From an uncultured Lachnospiraceae bacterium (GTDB taxonomy: Bacteria; Bacillota; Clostridia; Lachnospirales; Lachnospiraceae), in NCBI GenBank assembly GCA_900553355.1, contig USDK01000037.1, positions 1-28,586 on the forward strand: a stretch of DNA of 28,586 bases, read 5' to 3'. This document shows positions 21,509 to 28,586 of the stretch, one piece after another (the stretch's first letter is position 1; each line of letters opens with the position of its first letter). The notes beneath the pieces were generated by a model. It was not told the origin of the DNA. It searched no databases and worked only from the letters and a program-made list of their open reading frames with translations. The translations under genes were made by a program, and so were the position numbers.

Positions 21509-22042
21509 CTACAGTCCCCGTCCAAGTTCATATGCCATCTTCGGGTACGGGCTCCTCTTTGTCATGGATGGGCTGCCGCAGCCTCTCCCCAGTACCATCC
21601 CACAGTCTTCAAAATCCAGATAGCGTACCAATGTCTGATAGTGGCTCTCCAGTGCGTCAAAGGTCCAGTCATCACTGTTCCAGGCCACAGTCAGAAGAGC
21701 CGATTTCATGTGCTTCCTTGTGATACTGCTGTTATAGGCACAGAACCGGTCCACCACAATCTTGAGCTGAGCGGACATACCGTAATAATAAAGCGGCGTA
21801 GCAAAGACCACCATATCCGCCTCCAGCATGGCTGTCCTCACCTTCTGGTTATCGTCCTTATGAACACAGGGGCCCTCATACCCACAGGCTACACAGCCTG
21901 TACAAGGATGGATGTTGAGATCTGTCAGGTCAAAGCGGCAGACCTCATGCCCTGCCTCCCTGGCTCCTCTTGTAAACTCCTCTGCCAAAATATTCGTGGA
22001 TCCCTTCTTATTAGGGCTTCCTTGTAAAACAACGATCTTCAT
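21509..22042 (-). CDS. NADPH-dependent FMN reductase / iron-sulfur flavoprotein
   Basis: 177 residues. LQGSPNKKGSTNILAEEF is the FMN phosphate loop; Cys47/50/53/59 (C-X2-C-X2-C-X5-C) is a compact Fe-S motif; ATPLYYYGMSAQLK contacts the flavin. Paralogous in architecture to 9702-10223. GGAGG is three bases from the first ATG but nine from the second, so the second (22042) is preferred. It lies between two aldo/keto reductases in one operon and may pass electrons in the same detoxification pathway (inference). Confidence 0.88.
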   Translation of the reverse strand: MKIVVLQGSPNKKGSTNILAEEFTRGAREAGHEVCRFDLTDLNIHPCTGCVACGYEGPCVHKDDNQKVRTAMLEADMVVFATPLYYYGMSAQLKIVVDRFCAYNSSITRKHMKSALLTVAWNSDDWTFDALESHYQTLVRYLDFEDCGMVLGRGCGSPSMTKRSPYPKMAYELGRGL

Positions 22043-22063
22043 ATCCATTTTCCTCCATCCTGT

Positions 22064-23101
22064 TTATAATTTCTGGCTGCCGGTGGACCAGACATGTTCC
22101 TCCTTTGCCTGTTCTGCCGTGTTCTGCGCCATAACGCCCACCAGTCTGTGGGGAACATAGAGTTCTTCAAGATAATCTTTTTCTTCTTTTGTCAGGCAGA
22201 TTTCAGCTGCGTTTGCCATGCCGTCCACATGGGACAGTTTCGTAGCTCCCACCACCGGAGCTGTTACCTTTGTCAACAGCCAGGCCAGAGAAATCTCGGT
22301 CATGGATACTCCCCTTTTGTCGGCAATCTCAGCTACCCGGGCAATGATTGCTCCATCCTGGTCAGCCGTCCCGTCATATTTCAGCCTTGCATAACTATCT
22401 TCCTTAAGCCTTTTGGATGTCTCGCCAGGATGCTTGGAAAGCCGGCCTCCTGCCAGTGCGCTGTATGGTGTCATAGCGATGTTGTCCTCCCGGCAAAGCT
22501 TTGCCATTTCTCGTTCCTCCTCCCGGAAGATCAGGTTGTAGTGCCCCTGGATGGAGACAAACTTGGCAAATCCCTCTTTTTCTGCCAGAGCGTTTGCCTT
22601 GGCAAGCTGGTAGGCAAAGCAGTTTGAAATGCCGATGTATCTGGCCTTCCCCTCCTTTACTACATTATTCAGTCCTTCCATAATATCGTAAAGTGGACTT
22701 TCATAATCCCACATATGGTAAATATACAGATCCACATAGTCCATGCCCAGATTTTCCAGACTCTTGTTGATCATCTTCTCAATGTGCTCCTGGGCCGGAA
22801 CTTTTGCCTCAATCTCTTCCGGAGTACGAGGCAGGAACTTAGTAGCTACCACCACATCTTCTCTTTTCGCGAAATCCTTCAGCGCCCGCCCCAGATACTG
22901 CTCACTGGTGCCACTCTGATAGGCAATCGCTGTATCATAAAAATTAATGCCTGCATCCAGGCCCTTTTTGATAATCTCTCTTGTATGCTCTTCATCAATG
23001 GTCCAGGAGTGCTGTCCGTTCCTGGCATCCCCAAATCCCATGCATCCCATGCAGATGCGTGAAACGTTTAAATCAGAATTTCCCAATTTTGTATACTGCA
23101 T
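22064..23101 (-). CDS. Aldo/keto reductase
   Basis: 345 residues, YhdN/Tas-like with longer C-terminus. MQYTKLGNSDLNVSRICMGC opens the barrel; INFYDTAIAYQSGTSEQYLG has Asp and Tyr, VVVATKF the Lys, and LYIYHMWDYESP the His; APVVGATKLSHVD binds NADPH. The ATG at 23101 has GGAGG seven bases upstream, whereas the earlier in-frame ATGs do not. It is first gene of the three-gene operon. An AAGTATTTG box lies about 75 bp upstream. Confidence 0.92.
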   Translation of the reverse strand: MQYTKLGNSDLNVSRICMGCMGFGDARNGQHSWTIDEEHTREIIKKGLDAGINFYDTAIAYQSGTSEQYLGRALKDFAKREDVVVATKFLPRTPEEIEAKVPAQEHIEKMINKSLENLGMDYVDLYIYHMWDYESPLYDIMEGLNNVVKEGKARYIGISNCFAYQLAKANALAEKEGFAKFVSIQGHYNLIFREEEREMAKLCREDNIAMTPYSALAGGRLSKHPGETSKRLKEDSYARLKYDGTADQDGAIIARVAEIADKRGVSMTEISLAWLLTKVTAPVVGATKLSHVDGMANAAEICLTKEEKDYLEELYVPHRLVGVMAQNTAEQAKEEHVWSTGSQKL

Positions 23102-23176
23102 TTTCATACCTCCTGCTATATTCCACAATTTCTTTGTTCCTGTAATAATTATTCTGACACAGTATCAATGCGAATA

Positions 23177-23186
23177 CAAATACTTG
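23177..23186 (-). promoter_or_regulatory. Possible fourth AAGTATTTG box (aldo/keto reductase operon)
   Basis: Minus strand CAAGTATTTG, followed by TTTGTA, 18 bp and a weak CAGAAT. The -35/-10 geometry equals that of the MFS, 76-residue and flavodoxin promoters, but only 9 bp of the box are kept. Confidence 0.4.
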
Positions 23187-23217
23187 TTGTGTATAATTTT
23201 CCATACGTAGGAAGCAT

Positions 23218-24198
23218 TTATTTAATTTTATGGGCATCTCTGTACATCTTGGGTCCCATGCCAAAGGTCTTCCGGAACAGTCCTGCAAAATGTCCTGCAT
23301 TTTTATAGCCCACTTTGAGCGCCACCGTCCGGATACTGTCATCCGAATTCCGAAGAAGCAGCAGAGCATGGTTCATCCGCATTACCTTCAGATAATCGTA
23401 CGGAGTGGTTCCATAGACCTGCCGAAATGCCAGTTGGAAACGCGACATACTCATATTAGCCTCCTTTGCCAGCTGAGAAATGGAAGGGCAGATCGCCAGA
23501 TTTCTCTTCATAAGCGCCACAGCCCTGCCAAGAGAACGCTTATCTCTTCGATCCAGCTTCACAGAAATATGCCGTCGGCCCCTCTCCTGTTCCCGGCTGT
23601 ATGTAACCAGGGACAACAGCTCCATCACTTTGCACTCCATATAAAGAGTACGTGCCTTTCCCTCCACAGGGCAGTCTCTGATCTGCTGAAAAACAAAATT
23701 CAACCGGGGAAGCTGTGGGCTTTTTGTCAGTCCATCCAATCCATCCCTGGAGGACTTATAGAAATCTCCCCAGCGGTTCCGAAGAAACTGGTCAAAATAA
23801 TCTCTTGTCACAATCACCTTGGTGAAGCGCACAGGCATTCCCGCCTCACAGATCACACAGACAGCTTTCCTGCGGTTGGCATAACAGCAAATTCCCTTCT
23901 CCACATGTCTGATTTTATTTCCCTCTGTCTTATAAGAACTGGATCCTGTCTCAAACTGACTGATCTCTATGTATTCCTGCTGGATCTCCGAAACCTTTTC
24001 AAAATCTTTCCAAGGTGTAAAATCTGCCTGCACAACCAGAAACTGCCTGTGCACATTTAAAATTCTGACACTCCCGGTTCCGTACGCAGAAATCATCCGA
24101 AAATATATATCTTCCTCATCCTCCTCTGTCTCGCGCACAAAATGAAGATGTTCCGGTAATTTCAAATAGTATTCAATTACTGTCAGAGTCTGATCCAT
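23218..24198 (-). CDS. AraC-family transcriptional regulator
   Basis: 326 residues. The N-terminal ~220 residues form an effector domain of no named type, with a conserved-looking CCYANRRKAVCVICEAGMPV. Two helix-turn-helix motifs are at the C-terminus: SISQLAKEANMSMSRFQLAF, then SIRTVALKVGYKNAGHFAGL and FRKTFGMGP. GGAGGC precedes the ATG. It is transcribed in the same direction as, and 116 bp before, the aldo/keto reductase operon, which it probably controls. A 21-bp-period direct repeat at 24249-24277 is a candidate self-binding site. Confidence 0.92.
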   Translation of the reverse strand: MDQTLTVIEYYLKLPEHLHFVRETEEDEEDIYFRMISAYGTGSVRILNVHRQFLVVQADFTPWKDFEKVSEIQQEYIEISQFETGSSSYKTEGNKIRHVEKGICCYANRRKAVCVICEAGMPVRFTKVIVTRDYFDQFLRNRWGDFYKSSRDGLDGLTKSPQLPRLNFVFQQIRDCPVEGKARTLYMECKVMELLSLVTYSREQERGRRHISVKLDRRDKRSLGRAVALMKRNLAICPSISQLAKEANMSMSRFQLAFRQVYGTTPYDYLKVMRMNHALLLLRNSDDSIRTVALKVGYKNAGHFAGLFRKTFGMGPKMYRDAHKIK

Positions 24199-24248
24199 AA
24201 AAATGCCTCCGTATCATTTTCTTCTAAAAGCAATATAACATGAATTAA

Positions 24249-24277
24249 TATCACAATATAGTATGTTTCTATCACAA
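24249..24277 (-). promoter_or_regulatory. Direct repeat upstream of AraC gene
   Basis: TTGTGATA (minus strand) occurs at 24270-24277 and 24249-24256, exactly 21 bp apart, two helical turns. This fits the paired half-sites bound by AraC proteins and suggests autoregulation. Confidence 0.5.
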
Positions 24278-24374
24278 AATTTTAAAATATAGGAAGCGAA
24301 ATAGAGAGAAACAGCCGACAATATCCGGCATTGCAGGAAATTTTGAACCGGCAGTTTCCTTCTTAAAAAACAAT

Positions 24375-24428
24375 TGATTTTCAAGCCTTCGTCTGTATAA
24401 TTCTTCTATGAGGTTAGCATTTACTAAC
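24375..24428 (+). promoter_or_regulatory. MATE promoter with downstream operator
   Basis: TTGATT, 16 bp, TATAAT (24396-24401). The palindrome GTTAG-N6-CTAAC (24413-24428) covers the start of transcription, typical of a repressor site. No matching regulator gene is in the window. Confidence 0.6.
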
Positions 24429-24456
24429 TAAATAATATCTTAAAGGAGACTTAAAA

Positions 24457-25791
24457 ATGAATACAGATCGTATCAGACTTATGCGTGAAGAAAATGTATC
24501 AAAAGCTCTGTTTAAACTGGGAATGCCCATGGTCATCAGCATGCTGGTGACTGCTCTGTACAATGTAGTGGATACTTATTTTGTATCCGGCCTCGGCAAA
24601 GAAGCTGTGGCGGCAGTGTCTGTAGCCTTTTCCATCTCTCTTATATTCTCTGGTATCGGCCTGACATTCGGTGCAGGCGCCGGATCCTGTATCTCCCGCC
24701 TCCTGGGAAAACAGGAACAGGATATGGCCAACCGCACTGCGTCCACTGCCATGTTCAGCAGCGTACTCGTCTCAGTCCTGACCGGGACTGTAATGCTTCT
24801 TTTTCTGCCATCGGTCCTTAAATTTCTGGGCGCTATTCCTTCCATCTTTCCCCTGGCCAGAGAATATGCTGTACTGTTCATCATAAGCACAATTCTCAGT
24901 GCCACCAACGTTACAGCCGGAAATCTCGCAGTAGCTCAGGGTTCTTCTAACATCTCCCTGACTGCCATGATCAGCGGCTCCATCCTCAATGTTATACTGG
25001 ATCCCATCTGCATCACGTCTCTAGGCATGGGTGTCCGGGGTGCTGCCCTCGCAACCTTGATTTCACAGTTTGTCACCGCCCTGATCTATGTGTACTTTTT
25101 TACTGGTAAAAAGAGCTATATAAAGATCAGCTTTTCATATTTCAGGCCTTCTTTGAAAATCTACAGTGAAATCCTGAAGATAGGCGTCTCTATGCTCCTG
25201 CTGCAGCTCCTCTCCAGTTTCTCTATGAGCCGGATACTGGTAGCCGCCGGAGCCTACGGGGAAGATGCCATCGCCGCTATGGGCATCACTCTGCGGATCG
25301 TAACACTGGGTACAAATGTAGTCTTCGGTTATATGAAAGGTTTTCAGCCGATGGCCGGATTCAATTACGGTGCAGGCAATTTCCTACGTCTCTGGCAGTC
25401 AATCCGCAGTTGTATCAAATGGACGACTCTGTTCTGCATCGTATGGACCATTTTCATCTTCTTTCTGTCACAGCCAATCCTTTCCTTTTTCAGTAACGAT
25501 CCTGCCGTACTGAAAATTGCCGTCCCGGCATTGCGGGCAAACACTGTCATGTTCTTCACCTTCGGCTTCCAGTTTACCGTTTCCACCCTTTATCTCGCCG
25601 TCGGCAGAGCATTGGAAGGAGGATTTCTCAATATCTGCAGGCAGGGCATCCTCTTCATGCCTCTGATCCTGATTCTTCCGGGTCTTCTGGGACTTAACGG
25701 CGTACTGTACGCCCAGGCTGCAGCAGACGCACTGACTACCTTGGTCACAATCCTATTTACAATACCTATACGCCGCTCTCTTCGAGGATAG
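24457..25791 (+). CDS. MATE-family multidrug efflux transporter
   Basis: 444 residues with 12 predicted helices in two MatE halves. LGMPMVISMLVTALYNVVDT and YFVSGLGKEAVAAVSVAF in the first half, and GFQPMAGFNYGAGNFLRLWQ in the second, are family signatures. It is an inner-membrane Na+ or H+ antiporter exporting cationic drugs or metabolites. AAAGGAG precedes the ATG. Single-gene unit with its own repressor-type promoter. Substrate unknown. Confidence 0.93.
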   Translation: MNTDRIRLMREENVSKALFKLGMPMVISMLVTALYNVVDTYFVSGLGKEAVAAVSVAFSISLIFSGIGLTFGAGAGSCISRLLGKQEQDMANRTASTAMFSSVLVSVLTGTVMLLFLPSVLKFLGAIPSIFPLAREYAVLFIISTILSATNVTAGNLAVAQGSSNISLTAMISGSILNVILDPICITSLGMGVRGAALATLISQFVTALIYVYFFTGKKSYIKISFSYFRPSLKIYSEILKIGVSMLLLQLLSSFSMSRILVAAGAYGEDAIAAMGITLRIVTLGTNVVFGYMKGFQPMAGFNYGAGNFLRLWQSIRSCIKWTTLFCIVWTIFIFFLSQPILSFFSNDPAVLKIAVPALRANTVMFFTFGFQFTVSTLYLAVGRALEGGFLNICRQGILFMPLILILPGLLGLNGVLYAQAAADALTTLVTILFTIPIRRSLRG

Positions 25792-25826
25792 TCTGCTTGT
25801 CTTTTCGTGCCAATACACAAAAAAAG

Positions 25827-25867
25827 GCCGGATAAGAGGCATATGTAAAGCCCGTCTCTTATCCGGC
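25827..25867 (-). terminator. Rho-independent terminator of flavodoxin unit
   Basis: GCCGGATAAGAG pairs with CTCTTATCCGGC (12 bp). On the minus strand the stem is followed by CCTTTTTTTG. On the plus strand no T-run follows, so it mainly serves the minus-strand genes. Confidence 0.8.
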
Positions 25868-25887
25868 TCATCTATCTGTATAAGCTC

Positions 25888-25971
25888 TCATGTAGAGGCC
25901 AGGTAGGATTGACCAGTGTTCTCAGTCAAGAGCACCGTTTTTTTGGTCGGGTCAAAAAACTGACAGGCCAT
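25888..25971 (-). CDS. Small ORF downstream of flavodoxin, 27 residues
   Basis: The ATG at 25971 has AGGAG overlapping the flavodoxin stop, so coupled translation is possible. The product begins MACQFFDPTKKTVLLTENTG and ends LAST. It fits neatly between the flavodoxin stop and the terminator. It is not recognised and could be a remnant or a genuine small protein. Confidence 0.3.
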   Translation of the reverse strand: MACQFFDPTKKTVLLTENTGQSYLAST

Positions 25972-25983
25972 TATCGACATCTC

Positions 25984-26457
25984 CTACAAACTTTCTGTCC
26001 ATGCCTTCAGTTCATCCACCGAATGACTTCCATTGAGAAGCTTACCCTCCTTCAATACCGCTCCCGGACAGCTGGGTGAAAGCGCCTGTACGGTCTTTCC
26101 GAACCCGCTTCCGCCGGATGTAGCAAAAAGGATGATCTCTTTTCCGCTAAAATCATAGCTCTCCAGAAATGTATTGATAATCGTGGGAGCTACATACCAC
26201 CAGATAGGGAATCCCAGGAAAATCCTATCATAAGGTGCAATATTTGCATCCTTGTCTGCAAGTTCTGGTCTGGAAGAAGGATCCTGCATCTCAATCGTAC
26301 TTCTGGATTTCTTATCCATCCAGTTCAGATCCGCCGAAGTGTATGGCACAGCCGGTTTTATCTCATAGAGATCTGCCCCTGCTGCCTTGGCAAGCTGCTC
26401 TGCCGTTCTTCTTGTTGTTCCGCTGGCTGAAAAATATGCTACAAGTGTCTTGCTCAT
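25984..26457 (-). CDS. Flavodoxin
   Basis: 157 residues. VAYFSASGTTRRTAEQLAKA is the FMN phosphate loop; RIFLGFPIWWYVAPTIINTF stacks on the flavin. This is the flavodoxin group often fused or linked to reductases (BilS-like/YP-type), acting as a cytoplasmic one-electron carrier. AGGAG lies nine bases before the ATG at 26457; the frame is open further upstream but lacks a ribosome site there. Its promoter carries the ATATAAGTATT box found at the MFS and 76-residue promoters. Confidence 0.9.
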   Translation of the reverse strand: MSKTLVAYFSASGTTRRTAEQLAKAAGADLYEIKPAVPYTSADLNWMDKKSRSTIEMQDPSSRPELADKDANIAPYDRIFLGFPIWWYVAPTIINTFLESYDFSGKEIILFATSGGSGFGKTVQALSPSCPGAVLKEGKLLNGSHSVDELKAWTESL

Positions 26458-26504
26458 ATGATCGCTCTCCTTTATAAACATCTGTTCTCTTTTTACAGCT
26501 TTAT

Positions 26505-26541
26505 TATAGGAGCTTCTCCTTCCGCTGTCCAATACTTATAT
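26505..26541 (-). promoter_or_regulatory. Flavodoxin promoter with ATATAAGTATT box
   Basis: Minus strand ATATAAGTATTGG (26529-26541), -35 TTGGAC, an 18-bp spacer with GAAGG, then -10 TATAAT. The spacer GAAGG is shared with the 76-residue-gene promoter at the same position. Confidence 0.65.
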
Positions 26542-26604
26542 TTTATCCTGCCCTATGCCCTTTAAGCATAATGTAGCCGTTCAGCCTGATTGCCCCACTC
26601 TGCG

Positions 26605-26633
26605 TTTACATTTTCATCCATCTTAGCTATACT
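26605..26633 (+). promoter_or_regulatory. Promoter of J-domain gene
   Basis: TTTACA (26605-26610), 17 bp, TATACT (26628-26633), 47 bp before the start codon. Confidence 0.6.
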
Positions 26634-26680
26634 AGAAAAAACTGCCATTCTCAGGCAGCCGGAAAGGAGTCCGTAACATT

Positions 26681-27676
26681 ATGACACAGGAAGAAGCCTG
26701 CAGGATCCTGGGTGTTCTCCCAGGGGCAAAACCAGATCAGATCAAAAAGAAATACCGTCAGCTCATGCATCGGCTCCATCCGGACGCTGGCTCCTCAGAA
26801 GGCGCCTTACATCTGGTTCAGCAGATAAATGTCGCATACTCTCTTCTAAAAAACAAACTTCCCGGAAATTCTTTCTCCGAAACCGGAGAGGAAAATGAAA
26901 ATGCCTTTCACCGCAGACCAGACGGCCACGGAACCTGGAGCGCTCCGGTCAATGAACACGCCTACCGGGAGCGGAAGATCCTCTGTTATGCCGAAGGCCA
27001 TGAGGGAGAGATCATCGGCACCTTCACGATTGCCAGCGGCAGATACTTCTGGACTATAGAGGAAGATTTTCCCCTTTTTCTTCGCAGTATCTACAATTGT
27101 GGGAAAGAAATCCTGGACGAAATCGACACCTCTTTTGGACAAGGCTCCTCATCCTCCAGGCGCAGCAGGATTCAGGCAGATCTCACCTATCTGCTGGCCC
27201 AGCAGTATATAGACGCCTCCTCCCTTCTTGGAAAGCTGGCCGCCAGAGTTACAACTGACAGAGAAGGCCAGGAAATCTTTTATTTCCCGGCCATGTTAGA
27301 GACGTCAGGGCAAAATGCTTCCGGCATTCTGACTGCAGACATGCCTCTGTCTCCGGCTGGCATAAAAAATCACCGTCTTTACTTAAAGGACACCACCGGC
27401 CAGGAGATCGGATATCTTTCCTTTGCAGATGATCGCCTTTATTACGTCCTCATTCCTCTGTTTGAACAAAGACAGGTTCTTGTACGCCTCCACACAGCCG
27501 GATCCGGCGAAGGTACCTTCCCGTCTTCCAGGAAAAGAAACGCTGGATATCGGCGGCTTCATCTCTGGATGAAATTCAAAAAAGACAGCAGCCAGATGCC
27601 TGAAAGTCTGAATCTTCAGATCAGCCGTCTTTTAGAAAAATATAAATTTTACTTGACTCATAAAAGGCATATATGA
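26681..27676 (+). CDS. J-domain protein with uncharacterised C-terminal region
   Basis: 331 residues. The N-terminal J domain (EACRILGVLPGAKPDQIKKK, then HRLHPDAG with the HPD motif at 33-35 that stimulates DnaK) covers about residues 3-58. A charged linker follows, then a ~250-residue region of unknown type. It lacks the Gly/Phe and zinc-finger regions of true DnaJ, so it is a specialised co-chaperone rather than DnaJ itself. GGAAAGGAG precedes the ATG. Monocistronic by its own promoter; client unknown. Confidence 0.85.
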   Translation: MTQEEACRILGVLPGAKPDQIKKKYRQLMHRLHPDAGSSEGALHLVQQINVAYSLLKNKLPGNSFSETGEENENAFHRRPDGHGTWSAPVNEHAYRERKILCYAEGHEGEIIGTFTIASGRYFWTIEEDFPLFLRSIYNCGKEILDEIDTSFGQGSSSSRRSRIQADLTYLLAQQYIDASSLLGKLAARVTTDREGQEIFYFPAMLETSGQNASGILTADMPLSPAGIKNHRLYLKDTTGQEIGYLSFADDRLYYVLIPLFEQRQVLVRLHTAGSGEGTFPSSRKRNAGYRRLHLWMKFKKDSSQMPESLNLQISRLLEKYKFYLTHKRHI

Positions 27677-27682
27677 TAGAAT
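27653..27682 (+). promoter_or_regulatory. Promoter of DUF2798 gene
   Basis: TTGACT (27653-27658), 18 bp, TAGAAT (27677-27682). It overlaps the end of the J-domain gene. Confidence 0.5.
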
Positions 27683-27796
27683 CATGCCCGTTGAAAAAAT
27701 CCTGGTCTCTATTGGAAACGTACATTCTCCTGAATGAATAACGAACAACACGGTTTTTTCTGCGACGATTCGTATATTCATAAAGGAGGATTTTTT

Positions 27797-28264
27797 ATGC
27801 CTAGAACAAAATTTCAGGAAATTATCTTTACAATTATCATGGTTTTTGTCATGGTCTACACCATGATCTGTTATAACATTGCATTAAACATTGGTGAAAT
27901 GAATTATTCTGTCTTTCTCATGGCGTTTCATGAACTGATCATCATGGCTCCTGCTGCCTTTGTCCTTGACTATTTTTTTGTAGGGAAGGCTGCGAAAAAA
28001 GCTGCTTTTCAGATTGTAAACCCTCAGACAGAAAATCCCTTCCACCTCATCCTTGCGATCTCCATCATATCTGTTATGTGGATGTGTCCGCTTATGAGTC
28101 TTCTGGCAGTTATTTTATTTAAAAACGCCGGTGCCAACCTGCTCCCTGTCTGGCTCCAGACCGTCGCTATGAACTTTCCTATGGCTCTGTTCTGGCAGCT
28201 CTGCTATGCAGGCCCACTTGTAAGATTCCTGTTCCGCTGCATTTTTCGCCCTGCAAAATGCTGA
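27797..28264 (+). CDS. DUF2798-family membrane protein
   Basis: 155 residues from the ATG at 27797, which has AAAGGAGG upstream; the frame is open 63 bp further but without a ribosome site. Four hydrophobic segments form two similar pairs, each with the DUF2798-like pattern of helix, Asn/Phe-rich turn and helix (VFVMVYTMICYNIALNIGEM; FHELIIMAPAAFVLDYFF; VMWMCPLMSLLAVILF; NFPMALFWQLCYAGPLVRFL). The function of the family is unknown. Confidence 0.8.
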   Translation: MPRTKFQEIIFTIIMVFVMVYTMICYNIALNIGEMNYSVFLMAFHELIIMAPAAFVLDYFFVGKAAKKAAFQIVNPQTENPFHLILAISIISVMWMCPLMSLLAVILFKNAGANLLPVWLQTVAMNFPMALFWQLCYAGPLVRFLFRCIFRPAKC

Positions 28265-28267
28265 TAA

Positions 28268-28316
28268 AAAGCACCTCACAGACAAGGATAAAAACCTTGT
28301 GTCTGTGAGGTGCTTT
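28268..28316. terminator. Bidirectional terminator hairpin
   Basis: A perfect 16-bp stem AAAGCACCTCACAGAC/GTCTGTGAGGTGCTTT encloses a further AAGG/CCTT stem. It sits between two convergent genes (DUF2798 and the coiled-coil gene). Confidence 0.8.
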
Positions 28317-28327
28317 CTCGCATCATC

Positions 28328-28586
28328 TTACTCTTTTCCAGCAAGCAGAGCCTTCAAATCAGCAATCTCCTGTTCTTTTTCAGCAAGTATTGACTCCTGC
28401 TGAAGTATCTGCTTTTGCTTCTTACCGATATCCTCCTGCTGCGCATCTATCACGTCCTGCTTCTTACTGATATCCTCTTGCTGTGCATCTATCACGTCCT
28501 GCTTCTTACTGATATCCTCCTGCTGTGCATCTATCACGTCCTGCTTCTTACTGATATCCTCCTGCTGTGCATCTATCACGTCCTGC
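28328..28586 (-). CDS. C-terminal end of a coiled-coil protein with 14-residue repeats (partial)
   Basis: The reading frame is open to the right edge, so the start lies outside. The visible 86 residues consist of repeats of DVIDAQQEDISKKQ, two heptads long, ending in QQESILAEKEQEIADLKALL and AGKE. This is a parallel coiled coil with Ile/Val core positions. In Lachnospiraceae such tails commonly end Rpn/PD-(D/E)XK putative transposase-type proteins, but the catalytic part is not in view, so that identity is a guess. Confidence 0.6.
   Translation of the reverse strand, partial: QDVIDAQQEDISKKQDVIDAQQEDISKKQDVIDAQQEDISKKQDVIDAQQEDIGKKQKQILQQESILAEKEQEIADLKALLAGKE
28444..28586. repeat. 42-bp tandem repeat, coding
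   Basis: CATCTATCACGTCCTGCTTC begins units at 28444, 28486 and 28528, and another begins at 28570, exactly 42 bp apart and nearly identical. The array continues past the edge. In-frame units mean copy number can change without breaking the gene. Confidence 0.85.

Noticed and set aside
23141..23159. Fifth Rrf2-type site at the aldo/keto reductase promoter
   Set aside because: It reads TGTAA-N9-TGACA; the right half-site is broken, so it is within chance expectation for AT-rich DNA.
28444..28586. CRISPR-like repeat array
   Set aside because: Units abut with no unique spacers and are in frame, encoding heptad repeats.

Overview
The window reads as chromosome of a gut-type Lachnospiraceae (Clostridia, Bacillota). 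The basis is moderate GC with AT-rich promoters, strong AGGAGG ribosome sites, abundant flavin and ferredoxin enzymes, and an ACGX-type radical-SAM peptide locus. Species cannot be fixed from the sequence. Most genes are on the minus strand, in short operons, each next to its own small regulator. No rRNA, tRNA, CRISPR array or insertion sequence was seen.

Layout. (1) 65-2851 (-): a RiPP operon with a 64-residue precursor carrying three ACGSACGAAD blocks, its radical SAM/SPASM maturase, an MDR oxidoreductase that has lost its nucleotide-binding motif, and a flavin/2x[4Fe-4S] protein. (2) 2927-6162 (-): an Rrf2 regulator with an arginase-like hydrolase and a hypothetical gene, the relic of a macrodomain gene, and two more flavin-binding proteins. 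(3) 6331-8671: small membrane and charged proteins, then a Cys-nucleophile hydrolase divergent from a MerR regulator with a textbook 19-bp-spacer promoter. (4) 8698-11941 (-): a polytopic membrane protein, an iron-sulfur-type flavoprotein, a cyclophilin-like lipoprotein and an iron alcohol dehydrogenase. (5) 11969-14638: an MFS exporter divergent from a LysR regulator, then a 76-residue protein. (6) 14743-17067: a class M (ADP-ribosylating) sirtuin divergent from an HxlR regulator, and an EamA transporter built from a recent internal duplication. (7) 17194-19594 (-): a response regulator, histidine kinase and membrane protein joined by 4-bp overlaps. (8) 19595-19943: a folded non-coding stretch containing a 72-nt cloverleaf with no unpaired bases between its helices. 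(9) 19944-26457: a nitroreductase, an operon of two aldo/keto reductases and a flavoprotein, an AraC regulator, a MATE exporter and a flavodoxin. (10) 26681 to the end: a J-domain protein, a DUF2798 protein, and the 3' end of a coiled-coil gene with 42-bp repeats.

The most interesting signal is regulatory. Four copies of TGTAA-N9-TTACA sit at the Rrf2 gene, at the flavoprotein at 5767-6162 (two copies) and at the RiPP precursor, which defines a local Rrf2 regulon. A 66-bp composite promoter (a TGTAA-N9-TTACA-like box, 2 bp, then a 45-bp block ending in GGTTAC-N6-GTAACC) occurs with identical spacing upstream of the RiPP precursor and, 12.7 kb away, upstream of the sirtuin. This suggests that peptide maturation and protein ADP-ribosylation respond to a common signal. 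A third promoter class (ATATAAGTATT, then a -10 about 18 bp from the -35) links the MFS, 76-residue-protein, flavodoxin and probably aldo/keto reductase promoters, with the LysR protein as a candidate regulator. A fourth, an 11-bp direct repeat, links the two-component operon to the membrane protein at 8698-9588. Together the window looks like a redox/electrophile-response neighbourhood. The functional linkage is inference; the shared DNA motifs are seen directly.
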